The position numbers and the translations under genes were made by a program. This document shows positions 48,739-57,932 of a stretch of DNA of 64,000 bases, piece after piece; the first letter of the stretch is position 1, and each line of letters opens with the position of its first letter. Under the pieces are notes generated by a model, which had not been told where the DNA came from, did no database searches, and saw only the letters and a list, made by a program, of their open reading frames with translations. This DNA is from Verrucomicrobiales bacterium (GTDB lineage: Bacteria > Verrucomicrobiota > Verrucomicrobiia > Verrucomicrobiales > DEV007): NCBI GenBank assembly GCA_029213265.1, contig JARGNG010000010.1:62001-126000 (forward strand). The letters are read 5' to 3'.

Positions 48739-49341
48739 ATGGAGTTTGACCTGACCGGCGAGCACTCCCGCTACGCCTACCGCCTTCTCGCAGGACTGGT
48801 GACGCCGCGTCCGATCGCCTGGGTTACGACGATTGATGAGGAAAGCCGCGTCAACGCGGCCCCCTTCTCCTTCTTCAACGTGTTCGGCACAAGACCTCCG
48901 ATTCTCGGGTTTGCCCCGGGTGACAAGGAACCTGGAATTCCAAAAGACACCGCCCGCAACATTCGTCGAACCGGAGAATTCGTGGTGAACCTCGTCGATG
49001 AAGCCTGCGCCGAAGCGATGAACCAGACCTCTACCGAAGTCGAATTTGGCGTCAGTGAAATCGAGTTGGCCGGACTTCACACGACATCAAGTAGCGCGGT
49101 TTCCCCTCCGCGAATCACCGAGGCACCTGTGGCACTCGAATGCCGCGAGTGGTCGACCCTGGAAATCGGAAAAAACCGTCTCGTCATCGGGCTGATCGAC
49201 CGCGTCATTACGAAAGAAGGGATCCTCGATCCAGAGACCCTCTTGGTGAATGCGGAAAACTTTTCCCCCATCGGAAGGATGGAAGTTCCTTCCGGCTACT
49301 GCCGCACGGAAGACCGGTTTCAGATGGATCGGCCGGAGTGA
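48739..49341 (+). CDS. Flavin reductase-like (FMN-binding) family protein
   Basis: A 200-residue protein of the flavin-reductase-like split-barrel group. LVTPRPIAWVTTIDE and NAAPFSFFNVFGTRPPILGFAPGD are the typical FMN-binding parts, followed by KDTARNIRRTGEFVVNLVDE. Family members bind FMN and reduce flavins or act as small oxidoreductases; many are uncharacterised. It may share a transcript with the small secreted protein upstream. Confidence 0.9.
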   Translation: MEFDLTGEHSRYAYRLLAGLVTPRPIAWVTTIDEESRVNAAPFSFFNVFGTRPPILGFAPGDKEPGIPKDTARNIRRTGEFVVNLVDEACAEAMNQTSTEVEFGVSEIELAGLHTTSSSAVSPPRITEAPVALECREWSTLEIGKNRLVIGLIDRVITKEGILDPETLLVNAENFSPIGRMEVPSGYCRTEDRFQMDRPE

Positions 49342-49477
49342 GTCTCCCGCTCGATTGCTGAAAGGGCCGTTTCCCTCCCTTTAATCACTAAATTGCTCGA
49401 ATTTACTTACTTCGGCTTCATAAATAATTTGGCAAAGTGTAATAATTCGCTTCCTTTTGGGGGCATCCAGTTCCTAA

Positions 49478-51274
49478 ATGAGCGTGACCGCAATTGCCCC
49501 CTTTCGCGCCGTGGCCGAAAACCCAACAGAATCGCTAGGTAAAAACTACTTCCAGACCCGGGAGAAGTTGAGCAAAGCCATTGCTTCACTGAACGAGTTG
49601 GGAACCGATTCCGGAATCGACGCGGCTCGTCTTGATCTATTGAAGAATCTGATGGCGAGCCTGGAGGACCCGTTCCTCTTCGTCGTCGTCGGGGAAGTGA
49701 ATGCCGGCAAGTCAACGCTGCTCAATGCACTTTTCGGACAGGATTTCTGCAATGCCGATGTCATCCCGACGACGGACCGGATCGCGTTTTTCAAATACGG
49801 CGAGGAAGCCCACGAATTCGACTTTTCGGAAGATATTGCGGAAGTTTTCCGTCCGAACCCTTTCCTCAGGGACTTCAACATTGTCGACACTCCGGGGACC
49901 AATTCCATTGAATCGGACCATCAGAAAATTACCGAGCAGTTCCTGCCAATGGCGGACCTCGCCATTTTCGTATTTTCGGTGACCAACCCGTGGGGAGCTA
50001 CGACCTGGGATTTTCTCGACCGGATTCATCATCAGTGGAAAAAGAAAATCATCTTTGTTTTGCAGCAATGCGATCTGCGAACCGAAGAAGAAGTCGCGGC
50101 GATTCTCGAGCACCTGCAGAAAACGGCCCATCACCGCTTCGGACAGCACTTTCCCACTTTCGCCATTTCAGCCAAGCAGGCCTTTCTGGCGAAAACATCC
50201 GAGACTGGAAATGACGAACTGGGAGACGACAGCCAGATCGCCGGCCTGGAACGCTACATCGCCGGCGTCGTGGAATCTTCCGAGGCCCGCCTCGTGAAAC
50301 TGATCAAGGCCTGGCGCGCCTCCTGTTTTGTCCTCGGGGAGATCAAAGAAAAGCTCGGTGCTGCCTCGGAGATCATTCGTGCCGATACCGAACTGTTGAG
50401 CGAACTGGAACCGGCCTGCCGCGTTCAGCAGGAACGGACATTGAAAAAGTGCGAACCGCTTTTTGAAGCCTTTGACCAAAGCTTTATGGCAGCCGGCATT
50501 CAGGCCGAGCCATTGCTCGACTCCGAATTCCGGATCATGTCCGCGCTTCTGCCGCAGCGAAAAAGCGCTGAGGAGATCGAGGGACTCATCTTCGCAACGA
50601 CGATGAAGGCAGTGCGCCGCAGTGTCGGAGCGGGAGCCAATGCCGTGCAGGAAGACGTTCAACATCTCTGGGAACGCGTTTCAGAGGAAATGGAGCAACA
50701 TTTCAACCTGGAGCTGAGCGTTGGCGAAAACGGCAGCCCCGACTGGACCGAATCCCACAACCGCATTCAAACCGAGGTGGAGGAATCCACCGCCAAAGTC
50801 CTTCGTGATCTTCATCTAAAAGACGAACTCGGCCGCCTCTTCGCCCGCCGCAGCCGTTCGATCTGGGGCTTTATCTTTTCCGCCGTCGTCGCCATTCTCG
50901 GAGGTGTCATCCTTTCGATGCTTCAGATCTCCCCGTGGAACGCAGCCGCATTCGGTCTCGCTGCCGTTTTCCTGGCGCTGGGAGCTGTCGTGGGAGCCCG
51001 CTCGGTCAAGCAAACCCGCGCCTTTTACACCGGAGTGATTGAGGAGCATAGGGATACCGTTGCGAAGACTCAGCGCAACGCCTTTGCGGATGCCACTTCC
51101 GCTTTTTACGGCGATTTTATCCACCTCTTTGAGCCGCTCCGAAAAGTCTGTCGAGAACACCGGGAAAGGTACGAGCCCCAGCTGGCCGTAATTCAGGACA
51201 CCGAATCCGCGCTCGCGGAGTTGGAACGAATTCTCGCGCCGGTCGAAAAAGCGCTCAGCTCCCGGCAATCGTAG
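49478..51274 (+). CDS. Dynamin-like GTPase
   Basis: A 598-residue bacterial dynamin-like protein. G1 is GEVNAGKS at 72-79, G2 threonine in IPTTDRI (about 98), G3 DTPG at 137-140, and the G4 position reads LQQCD near 199. A long helical region follows, with a paired membrane hairpin (about 462-508) near the C-terminus, then a final helix. The layout matches bacterial dynamin-like proteins that remodel membranes or respond to envelope stress. They often come as two adjacent genes; only one is found here. Its end overlaps the convergent gmhA by 20 bases. Confidence 0.87.
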   Translation: MSVTAIAPFRAVAENPTESLGKNYFQTREKLSKAIASLNELGTDSGIDAARLDLLKNLMASLEDPFLFVVVGEVNAGKSTLLNALFGQDFCNADVIPTTDRIAFFKYGEEAHEFDFSEDIAEVFRPNPFLRDFNIVDTPGTNSIESDHQKITEQFLPMADLAIFVFSVTNPWGATTWDFLDRIHHQWKKKIIFVLQQCDLRTEEEVAAILEHLQKTAHHRFGQHFPTFAISAKQAFLAKTSETGNDELGDDSQIAGLERYIAGVVESSEARLVKLIKAWRASCFVLGEIKEKLGAASEIIRADTELLSELEPACRVQQERTLKKCEPLFEAFDQSFMAAGIQAEPLLDSEFRIMSALLPQRKSAEEIEGLIFATTMKAVRRSVGAGANAVQEDVQHLWERVSEEMEQHFNLELSVGENGSPDWTESHNRIQTEVEESTAKVLRDLHLKDELGRLFARRSRSIWGFIFSAVVAILGGVILSMLQISPWNAAAFGLAAVFLALGAVVGARSVKQTRAFYTGVIEEHRDTVAKTQRNAFADATSAFYGDFIHLFEPLRKVCREHRERYEPQLAVIQDTESALAELERILAPVEKALSSRQS

Positions 51275-51854
51275 ATTTCGTGTCGGCAAAGGCGATCTCG
51301 ACGAGGTCACAGATGAGGTGACCGGCAATGAGATGGCACTCCTGAACGCGGGCCGTTACCGGTGATGGAACCGCGAGAAGGCAGTCTGCGTTTTCGCCGC
51401 AGGCTCCACCGCTTTCCCCGGTAAAAGCAAAGGCCGTAATTCCATTGTCCTTCGCGAATTCCAAAGCGGCGACGACGTTCCGGCTGCTCCCCGAAGTGGA
51501 GATTCCAACAACGATATCACCGGGCACACAGAGTGCTTCCACCTGGCGGGCAAAAACGGCATCATATCCGAAATCGTTGGCACAGGCAGTGAGGATGGAG
51601 GTATCGGTGGTGAAGGCGAGCGCAGGAAGTCCCTTCCGGTTTTTCCTAAAACGCACCACAAACTCGGCGGCAAAATGCTGGGAATCGGCAGCGCTTCCCC
51701 CGTTTCCGAAGAAGCAGACCTTGCGACCGCTTTTCAACGCCTCGACACACTTTTCCGCCATTTCCGCAATCACCGTGGAACAGGCCTCCTCAAACCGGGT
51801 GACAGTAACGGTATGGTCAGCAATGGTTTCCTGAATAAGTTTCGAAGACGACAT
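51255..51854 (-). CDS. gmhA: Sedoheptulose-7-phosphate isomerase-type SIS protein
   Basis: A 199-residue SIS-domain protein. FFGNGGSAADSQHFAAEFV and ISTSGSSRNVVAAL are the conserved sugar-phosphate-binding parts, and CHLIAGHLICDLVE near the end holds the metal- or substrate-contacting His residues of GmhA. It would convert sedoheptulose 7-phosphate to D-glycero-D-manno-heptose 7-phosphate. A TTG at 51875 extends the frame by seven residues, but ATG 51854 is likelier and lies 17 bases after the stop of the heptose-kinase gene. The two act in consecutive steps. Confidence 0.9.
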   Translation of the reverse strand: MSSSKLIQETIADHTVTVTRFEEACSTVIAEMAEKCVEALKSGRKVCFFGNGGSAADSQHFAAEFVVRFRKNRKGLPALAFTTDTSILTACANDFGYDAVFARQVEALCVPGDIVVGISTSGSSRNVVAALEFAKDNGITAFAFTGESGGACGENADCLLAVPSPVTARVQECHLIAGHLICDLVEIAFADTKSTIAGS

Positions 51855-51871
51855 AAGAGAACTAGAATGGA

Positions 51872-52921
51872 TCAAGCGTTTGGAATGCCCCCGGGATACT
51901 CTCTCACAATCGCTTCGAGCAATTCTTCCCGTTCAATTGGAGTCGTTCCCAGCTTTCCAACGACGATGCTGCTCGCCAAATTAGAAATTCCCGCGGCAAT
52001 CGATGCCTCAAGCCCCGCGCAAAGCCCCAGGGTGTAAATGGCAATCGCGGTATCGCCGGCACCGGAAACGTCGAAAACCTCACGTGCGCGGGCCGGAATG
52101 TGCCTCGGATCTTCATTCTCAGTGAAGACCAGCATCCCCTGCTCTCCCAGGGTCAGTAAAATTTGGTGACAGGCCCATTTTTCGAGCAGGACGCGCCCGG
52201 TTTCGAGAAGAGGCTCGTCGGCAAACGGGTCGACCCCTTCGTCGCGGTGAAAATCCTGGATCCCTGCGCTGGCAAACGCCTCGGAGCGGTTCGGTTTTAC
52301 CGTCGTAACCCCCCGCCACTCGATTGGATTCCCCGGCTTTGGATCGACCGTGATCACAATATCGTGCGGTTCGGCGGCCCTGAGCAATCCGGAAACAAAT
52401 CCCGGGGTAACGAGACCTTTTCCATAGTCCTCGATAATGAGACCGTCGATCTCCGAAAGGATCGGTTCGATCTGGGCAAGCAGCGCCTTCTCCTGGGTTT
52501 CAGAAATGGGTCGGCACTTTTCCCTGTCAATCCGCACGACCTGCTGATGCTGGGCGACGACACGTGTCTTTGTGATCGTCTGCATTTCTTTTTCCTGGAG
52601 GCAGAATTCGACACCAATCCCGGCCTCGGAAAGGGTTTCCAGCAAAAGGGCCCCGTTCGGGTCTTCCCCATAGAGCCCGGACAGATCCACGCGGGAGCCA
52701 AAAGGAGTGATGTTTCTGGCAACATTGGCAGCGCCTCCGGGATAGCGGGACTCGCGCTGTACCTCGACGACTGGCACAGGAGCCTCCGGAGAAATGCGGG
52801 AAACGCCCCCCCAGATAAACCAGTCCAGCATGACATCCCCGACCACGAGAATCCGCTGTCGCGAAAACTGGTCGAGCAAATAAGCCGGAGTGATGAACTG
52901 GTCCCCCATGATGCGCGCCAT
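51872..52921 (-). CDS. D-glycero-D-manno-heptose-7-phosphate kinase (HldA/RfaE1 type)
   Basis: A 349-residue PfkB-fold kinase similar to the N-terminal half of HldE. GDVMLDWFIWGGVSRISPEAP is close to the family start, YPGGAANVARN binds sugar, and VSGAGDTAIAIYTLG contains the catalytic base Asp. The C-terminal nucleotidyltransferase domain of HldE is absent, so this is a stand-alone kinase; the transfer step must be done by another gene. It precedes gmhA in the same operon. Start alternatives are ATG 52921 and 52909. Confidence 0.88.
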   Translation of the reverse strand: MARIMGDQFITPAYLLDQFSRQRILVVGDVMLDWFIWGGVSRISPEAPVPVVEVQRESRYPGGAANVARNITPFGSRVDLSGLYGEDPNGALLLETLSEAGIGVEFCLQEKEMQTITKTRVVAQHQQVVRIDREKCRPISETQEKALLAQIEPILSEIDGLIIEDYGKGLVTPGFVSGLLRAAEPHDIVITVDPKPGNPIEWRGVTTVKPNRSEAFASAGIQDFHRDEGVDPFADEPLLETGRVLLEKWACHQILLTLGEQGMLVFTENEDPRHIPARAREVFDVSGAGDTAIAIYTLGLCAGLEASIAAGISNLASSIVVGKLGTTPIEREELLEAIVREYPGGIPNA

Positions 52922-53031
52922 GCTACGACCTGAGCCGAAAGATTGCAACCAAGCTCATAGCGGAACCATCCAACAGAGTTCGGCCGGGGATTCAACCCTC
53001 TTGGGTCACACCCGCAGACCGGAGATACCAG

Positions 53032-53598
53032 CTATCGAATTTCGCCCCGAATCTCCCCGGGGCGGCTCAGGGACTGCAGCGATACCACGGCTTCCCTCTC
53101 CTCACCGAGCCAGTCAAGGAGAACTCGCACCCGATCCTGACCTGAAAGCAGGCGGGTCACGATCGTGTGCATTCCGGCCATGGGACCTTCGGTGAGAATC
53201 ACTTCATCGCCTTCTTCGATCTCGGGTTCGATCACCCGTATTTCGTTTTCCTCCTCGGGAAACTCGGCGCGAAGACTCGCAATGTAGTCATTGCTGATTT
53301 GCGGATAATCGTCCGAAAAGCGGAGAACCCCGGTAACACCCGAGGAGGCATTCACCGCTCGCAGATCCGCGGCAAGATCAAAGCGGGCAAAAATGTATCC
53401 CGGAAACAGTGCCTCCACGAACCAGACCTTTCCCCGGCGCGTCGACTTTTCGTAACGAATGCGGGGACAAAACACTTCGTCCAGATTCGCAAACCCCTGC
53501 AGGTTTCGCGCCGCCAGATGCTCACTTTTCGGCTTCGTCCGGACGCAATACCACCCCGAATCGGGGTCTACACTGGAAGGAGTACTGGAATCGGCCAT
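53032..53598 (-). CDS. NusG-like transcription elongation/antitermination factor
   Basis: A 188-residue NusG paralogue. The NGN domain (about 15-115) includes WYCVRTKPKSEHLAARNL and EALFPGYIFARFD; the KOW domain (about 128-180) has EGDEVILTEGPMAGMHTIV. The gene is not in the secE-nusG-rplK context of the housekeeping factor but beside surface-polysaccharide genes, as for RfaH, UpxY and LoaP, which help polymerase read through long polysaccharide operons. That role is inference from family and context. It is divergent from the MsbA-type exporter. Confidence 0.87.
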   Translation of the reverse strand: MADSSTPSSVDPDSGWYCVRTKPKSEHLAARNLQGFANLDEVFCPRIRYEKSTRRGKVWFVEALFPGYIFARFDLAADLRAVNASSGVTGVLRFSDDYPQISNDYIASLRAEFPEEENEIRVIEPEIEEGDEVILTEGPMAGMHTIVTRLLSGQDRVRVLLDWLGEEREAVVSLQSLSRPGEIRGEIR

Positions 53599-53761
53599 GC
53601 CTGCAATCTACTGATCTTTTCAAACCATAGGGCTGGAAGCGACTCCCGCAAGCCGTCTCGCCGGTCCGATTCCGATTCGGAGGAATTCTTGCGAATTCTC
53701 AAAATCGCCATTACCAGTCCCTCCGTCCCACCGGAATTCCGGGAAGGGATTTTTTCTGGAT

Positions 53762-55645
53762 ATGGCAACCCCCAACGACCCGGTCCGTGCGATCGATATT
53801 GCGACGGCTTCCTCCGATGATCTGGCGGAAGACAGACGCGCCATTTTCCGGCGGCTTTTCAGCTACATACTGAACTACAGAGGGCGCCTTGCCTGGGGAA
53901 TCTTCTTCGGAATCCTCGCCGGCCTGGTCAACGGCCTGTTCCTTCTCGTCATCAAGACCGTCTTTGCCGTCGTTCTACCCGGAGCTGACGGGGAAGCGGT
54001 TCCGAAAGTCTATTATCCCTTCGAAGATCTGCCGTTCTTTACCGATTTTGCGCTGCGGGCACCGGATTTAGCCCCTGACAAACAGTGGATCTTTGTGCTT
54101 GTCGTCTGCCTCAGCATTCCTGTCATGCTTCTCATCCGGGGCATCTTTCACTATCTCCACGCCTATTGCATGATCTGGATCAACATGCGGGTGATGTATC
54201 GACTTCGGGACGAGTCGTTCTCGAGCCTCATGAAACAGTCGCTCTCTTTCTTCAACAAAGTGAAGCAGGGGGAACTGATCCAAACGGTCGCAAACCAGAC
54301 CAAAACCTCGGCCGATGCCGCGAGCCAAATGCTCAGCGCCGCGATCCAGCATCCCGCCGCCATCATTTCCATCATCGTGGTCATCGCGGTGATGCAGCCT
54401 CTCTACACCTTCGGCGCCCTCGTCGTCTTTCCGCTCTGCATCATTCCCGTGGCCCTCGTCAGTCGAAAGGTTCGCAAAGCGGGCGGACGCGAAGAAGAGG
54501 AGTCGGAGGAGCTGATGGTTACGCTTCACGAGAGCTTTGGCGGCGTTCGCCTCGTCAAGGCGCACGGTCGCGAAGAATACCAGCGCAGTCGTTTCAACGA
54601 AGGAAGCAAGCGCATCGTCAAATTCATCATGCGCTGGCGCAAGGCCATGGAAATCTCCAGTCCAATGGTTGAGATCGTGGGCGCACTCGGAATTTCCATC
54701 GGAATGGTCTACGCCTGGGTTACGAAGATGAATGTGGATACCTTCACGACGGTGAATCTGGGCCTCATCAGCATTTATCCCCATGCCAAGGCGCTCAGCC
54801 GGATTCAGGTTCAGGTGCAGAAATGCTTCGTCGCTGCCCTGAAAGTATTTTCCTACATCGACGCGGAGCCGGAAGTGCAGGACAAAAAGGATGCCGTGGT
54901 TTTGTCGGAGAGCCAGGGTGCCATTGAGATGAAAGACGTTCAGTTTTCCTACGTCAGGGACAAGGCGGCTCTCGACGGTGTCTCCCTTTCTTTCGATTCC
55001 GGAAAGCGCTATGCGCTGGTCGGCCAGAGCGGCTCCGGAAAGTCGACGATTCTCTCTCTGATTCTGCGATTCTACGATCCTGACAAAGGGACTATTTTTA
55101 TCGATGGGCGCAATATCCGCGACTACACCCAGCAGTCACTGCGGGATCAGATCGGCCTTGTGAGCCAGGATACCTTTCTTTTCCACGACACCATCGCGAA
55201 CAACATTCGCTACGGTCACCTTGAAGCGACTGAGGAGCAGATCCTCCATGCAGCCAAACTGGCTCACGCCCATGAGTTCATCGTCGAGCAGGCCGACGGC
55301 TACGAAACGATGCTGGGAGACAAGGGCTGCACTCTGTCGGGCGGCCAACAGCAACGACTCTCGATCGCCCGCGCCATTCTTCGCGATGCTCCGATTCTCT
55401 TTCTCGACGAGGCGACGTCCGCGCTCGATTCAGAATCCGAAAAAGCGATCCAGGATGCTCTGGAAGAGCTTTCCAGGGGCAAGACCGTCATCGCAATTGC
55501 TCACCGGCTTTCGACCGTGCTCGACTCTGACGAAATTATCGTCATGAGCGACGGGCGCGTCATTGATGTCGCGCCGCACGAAACGCTACTGGACCGCTGC
55601 CCCGAGTATCAGCAGCTCTATCAACTGCAATTCGAAGGCGGATAG
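53762..55645 (+). CDS. MsbA-type ABC exporter (TM-NBD half transporter)
   Basis: A 627-residue half transporter with six membrane helices (about 40-340) and a nucleotide-binding domain (about 385-625): Walker A GQSGSGKST, Q-loop SQDTFLFHD, signature LSGGQQQRLSIARA, Walker B ILFLDEATSALD, H-loop AHRLST. It would function as a homodimer. Close relatives flip lipid A-core or other lipid-linked glycans, which fits the heptose and glycosyltransferase neighbours; the actual substrate is not known. It is divergent from the NusG-like gene across 163 bases. Confidence 0.93.
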   Translation: MATPNDPVRAIDIATASSDDLAEDRRAIFRRLFSYILNYRGRLAWGIFFGILAGLVNGLFLLVIKTVFAVVLPGADGEAVPKVYYPFEDLPFFTDFALRAPDLAPDKQWIFVLVVCLSIPVMLLIRGIFHYLHAYCMIWINMRVMYRLRDESFSSLMKQSLSFFNKVKQGELIQTVANQTKTSADAASQMLSAAIQHPAAIISIIVVIAVMQPLYTFGALVVFPLCIIPVALVSRKVRKAGGREEEESEELMVTLHESFGGVRLVKAHGREEYQRSRFNEGSKRIVKFIMRWRKAMEISSPMVEIVGALGISIGMVYAWVTKMNVDTFTTVNLGLISIYPHAKALSRIQVQVQKCFVAALKVFSYIDAEPEVQDKKDAVVLSESQGAIEMKDVQFSYVRDKAALDGVSLSFDSGKRYALVGQSGSGKSTILSLILRFYDPDKGTIFIDGRNIRDYTQQSLRDQIGLVSQDTFLFHDTIANNIRYGHLEATEEQILHAAKLAHAHEFIVEQADGYETMLGDKGCTLSGGQQQRLSIARAILRDAPILFLDEATSALDSESEKAIQDALEELSRGKTVIAIAHRLSTVLDSDEIIVMSDGRVIDVAPHETLLDRCPEYQQLYQLQFEGG

Positions 55646-55648
55646 TGA

Positions 55649-56884
55649 TCAGCCAGCCAACGCTACGCTGCGGAGTTCTGAGATTTCTTCGAACAGCTTT
55701 CGTCCTCGGTCTTCCCAGCGGAAGGACGCTTCACAAACATCGATAGAATGCCGGCGCATGTGATTGAGTCGATCGAAGTCATCGATGACCTCCGACACTG
55801 ACTGAATCAGAGAGTCGGTGTCCGGAGTCAGTAGAATCGCTTCCGGGCTGGTTAGCGGAAGCCCTTCGACAGCATGAAACAGCCCGGCCAAAGGCAATCC
55901 GTGAAAGATGTATTCGAGGGTCTTCAGTTTGAAACCCCCGCCAAACTCTTCAACGATCAGCCCCATTCGGGCATTGAGAAGATAGGGTTCCATTTCCGGC
56001 ACTCTTCCCACGAAATCGACGGCGGGAAACTTGCGAATCATTTCCTGACGAAATTGTTCTTCTGTTTTCCCGACGATCTGAAGTTCAATTCCGGCCTCTG
56101 CAAGCGGCGTGGCGGCTTTTTCCAGAAAGATCTCGAGGTTGATACGCTTCGCAATCCACTCAAACGAACCTGACATAACCACCCGACGGGGAATTTCGTC
56201 AGTAATCTTCCGGTCGCGATGAATCGGGCCTTCGTAGCCCGGCGTAAGGCTGATGTATCTCTGATTCGGGAAATTCTCCCGATATGCCTCGACTTCCGCC
56301 CCGGTGATCGCAGTGACGAGATCCACTTCCCGGCAAAGTTCATCTTCCTGGCGAGCGTATTTCTCGGCGTCATATTGCAGCGCGAGTTTCCTGGCAAATC
56401 CGTCTGTCGAATTCCTCGCTATTTCGCGCCGGATCTTCGCTTCATGATTGTGAGACACGTAGACGAGAGCAGGCCCTTTTTCGCCCTGTCTTTCTTTGCG
56501 GAAATTTCGAATCGGGCCGAGTGCCCATCCGATCGCCGCATGATCGATCACAATCGCATCCCAACACTCTGTGCGGAGGGCCTCAACGAGGGCCTTTTTC
56601 GGGCCTCCGTTTTTGAGCCTCCACGAATCACTTGGATACTTGGTAAACAGGCTCGCAAAGCGGGAACCCAGTTCCGGACTGCCAAGACGCCATTCGACTT
56701 GATCTGTATCGACATGAGAACTCGACTCGCTCCCGTCGCCTACAGGAACCTCGTCATTGTCATGAGCAAGAACAGTCAAATCTACACCGGTTGACGCGAA
56801 GGAACGGATCAATCCATTGGAATAAATTAATTCACCGCTGTTGCTGGGACGCGGATACTTTCGGGTGAGCCAAAGACATTTCAT
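55649..56884 (-). CDS. Glycosyltransferase (GT-B fold, GT4-like)
   Basis: A 411-residue protein with a GT-B pattern: N-terminal LWLTRKYPRPSNSGELIYSNG with the Gly-loop, and C-terminal VMSGSFEWIAKRIN, then GLIVEEFGGGFKLKTLEYIFHGLPL, the nucleotide-sugar-binding part (about 300-325). It would transfer a sugar from an activated donor to a lipid or glycan at the inner membrane; donor and acceptor are unknown. It is the last gene of a three-gene operon with an acyltransferase (12-base gap) and an acyl-CoA ligase. It ends 3 bases from the convergent exporter gene. Confidence 0.88.
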   Translation of the reverse strand: MKCLWLTRKYPRPSNSGELIYSNGLIRSFASTGVDLTVLAHDNDEVPVGDGSESSSHVDTDQVEWRLGSPELGSRFASLFTKYPSDSWRLKNGGPKKALVEALRTECWDAIVIDHAAIGWALGPIRNFRKERQGEKGPALVYVSHNHEAKIRREIARNSTDGFARKLALQYDAEKYARQEDELCREVDLVTAITGAEVEAYRENFPNQRYISLTPGYEGPIHRDRKITDEIPRRVVMSGSFEWIAKRINLEIFLEKAATPLAEAGIELQIVGKTEEQFRQEMIRKFPAVDFVGRVPEMEPYLLNARMGLIVEEFGGGFKLKTLEYIFHGLPLAGLFHAVEGLPLTSPEAILLTPDTDSLIQSVSEVIDDFDRLNHMRRHSIDVCEASFRWEDRGRKLFEEISELRSVALAG

Positions 56885-56896
56885 AGCAAAAGGGGA

Positions 56897-57925
56897 TTAG
56901 AGAAGAGGCAGGTCTCCTTCAAAAGGAACGCAGGACTTTTCGCAATTCAGTCGATCTTTCGGGATCTGGTAGTAGAGAAATGAGTCGCGCCGCAGCCCGG
57001 GCGCCACTGGTTTTCCGGCCGAACCGAGGACAGACCAACTCAGAAGGTTTGTGTCCAAATGGAGGCCGCATTTCTCCTTTGATTTCGTAAGTCGCCGGAT
57101 CAAACGCCCCAGACCATTCCGATCGGGTTGCAGGTCGACATAGTCCATCAAGAGGCAGGCATTCACACCGCACCGCTTCTTATAGATGCCGATGGCGTAG
57201 GCTACGAGTTCTCCGAATTCATTGCAAAGTCCGAAGAAACTCCGTTCGTCTGTTCCCACCGAACTGAGCCAGGAAAGGGATTCGATCGTGATTCGCCGTC
57301 GTAGCTTCCCATCCTGCAAAACGGGAATGGATTCGATCTCTTCCGGATGAGTCGCCATGTAATAACCACTCTCGTCCTCTTCACCGGGAAGTTCAAAGCA
57401 CCAACCGAATCCGCGAAGGACAGCACTCGAAACGCTTCCGCCCAAAGATGAAAGCGGGAAGAAATATTGATAGCGCTCTCCCGACTTCTCATATCCGAGT
57501 CGTCCGAGAAGCTGTCTCATCTCGGGAGAAGGAGAACCGTCAATCATATGGAATTTGCGGGCCAGCGAACGCTGCCTTGTCAGCAATCCCATCACAGCAC
57601 TGCGGTGGGCTTCCCTCACAAAGAAAGTAGTCGTCACGAGCGAGGGAACGATTTCCCCGTTCACCTCATACTCAAAAGGAATCATTCCGTTGAAACCAAC
57701 GATGGAACCATCGTCATCCCGAAGCACAAACCCCTTTGGCGAGATTTCCTGACAAAACGGATTGTCGTCCCACCACCAACGGAAGCGCTGCGCCCAGACG
57801 AGAGCATCATCATCGCCGGGTTTCGGCTTTCCCAACTCACCATCGCGAACAAAGGCGGCAAGAAATCCGGCAATATCGGAGTTCGTCTCGGCGTTGCCGT
57901 GCACTTCCTGGATTCGATACCCCAT
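56897..57925 (-). CDS. GNAT/FemAB-like acyltransferase
   Basis: A 342-residue protein with a GNAT-like acyltransferase fold: an N-terminal half with GFNGMIPFEYEVNG and TTFFVREAHRSAVMGLLTRQ as core strands, and a second GNAT-like half with EFGELVAYAIGIYKK and DYVDLQPDRNGLGRLIRRL. This resembles the acyltransferases in polysaccharide and exosortase-type clusters. It starts 7 bases after the acyl-CoA ligase, so it may attach the activated acyl group to a sugar amine or hydroxyl made by the next gene. Substrates are unknown. Confidence 0.78.
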   Translation of the reverse strand: MGYRIQEVHGNAETNSDIAGFLAAFVRDGELGKPKPGDDDALVWAQRFRWWWDDNPFCQEISPKGFVLRDDDGSIVGFNGMIPFEYEVNGEIVPSLVTTTFFVREAHRSAVMGLLTRQRSLARKFHMIDGSPSPEMRQLLGRLGYEKSGERYQYFFPLSSLGGSVSSAVLRGFGWCFELPGEEDESGYYMATHPEEIESIPVLQDGKLRRRITIESLSWLSSVGTDERSFFGLCNEFGELVAYAIGIYKKRCGVNACLLMDYVDLQPDRNGLGRLIRRLTKSKEKCGLHLDTNLLSWSVLGSAGKPVAPGLRRDSFLYYQIPKDRLNCEKSCVPFEGDLPLL

Positions 57926-57932
57926 TCGTTTT

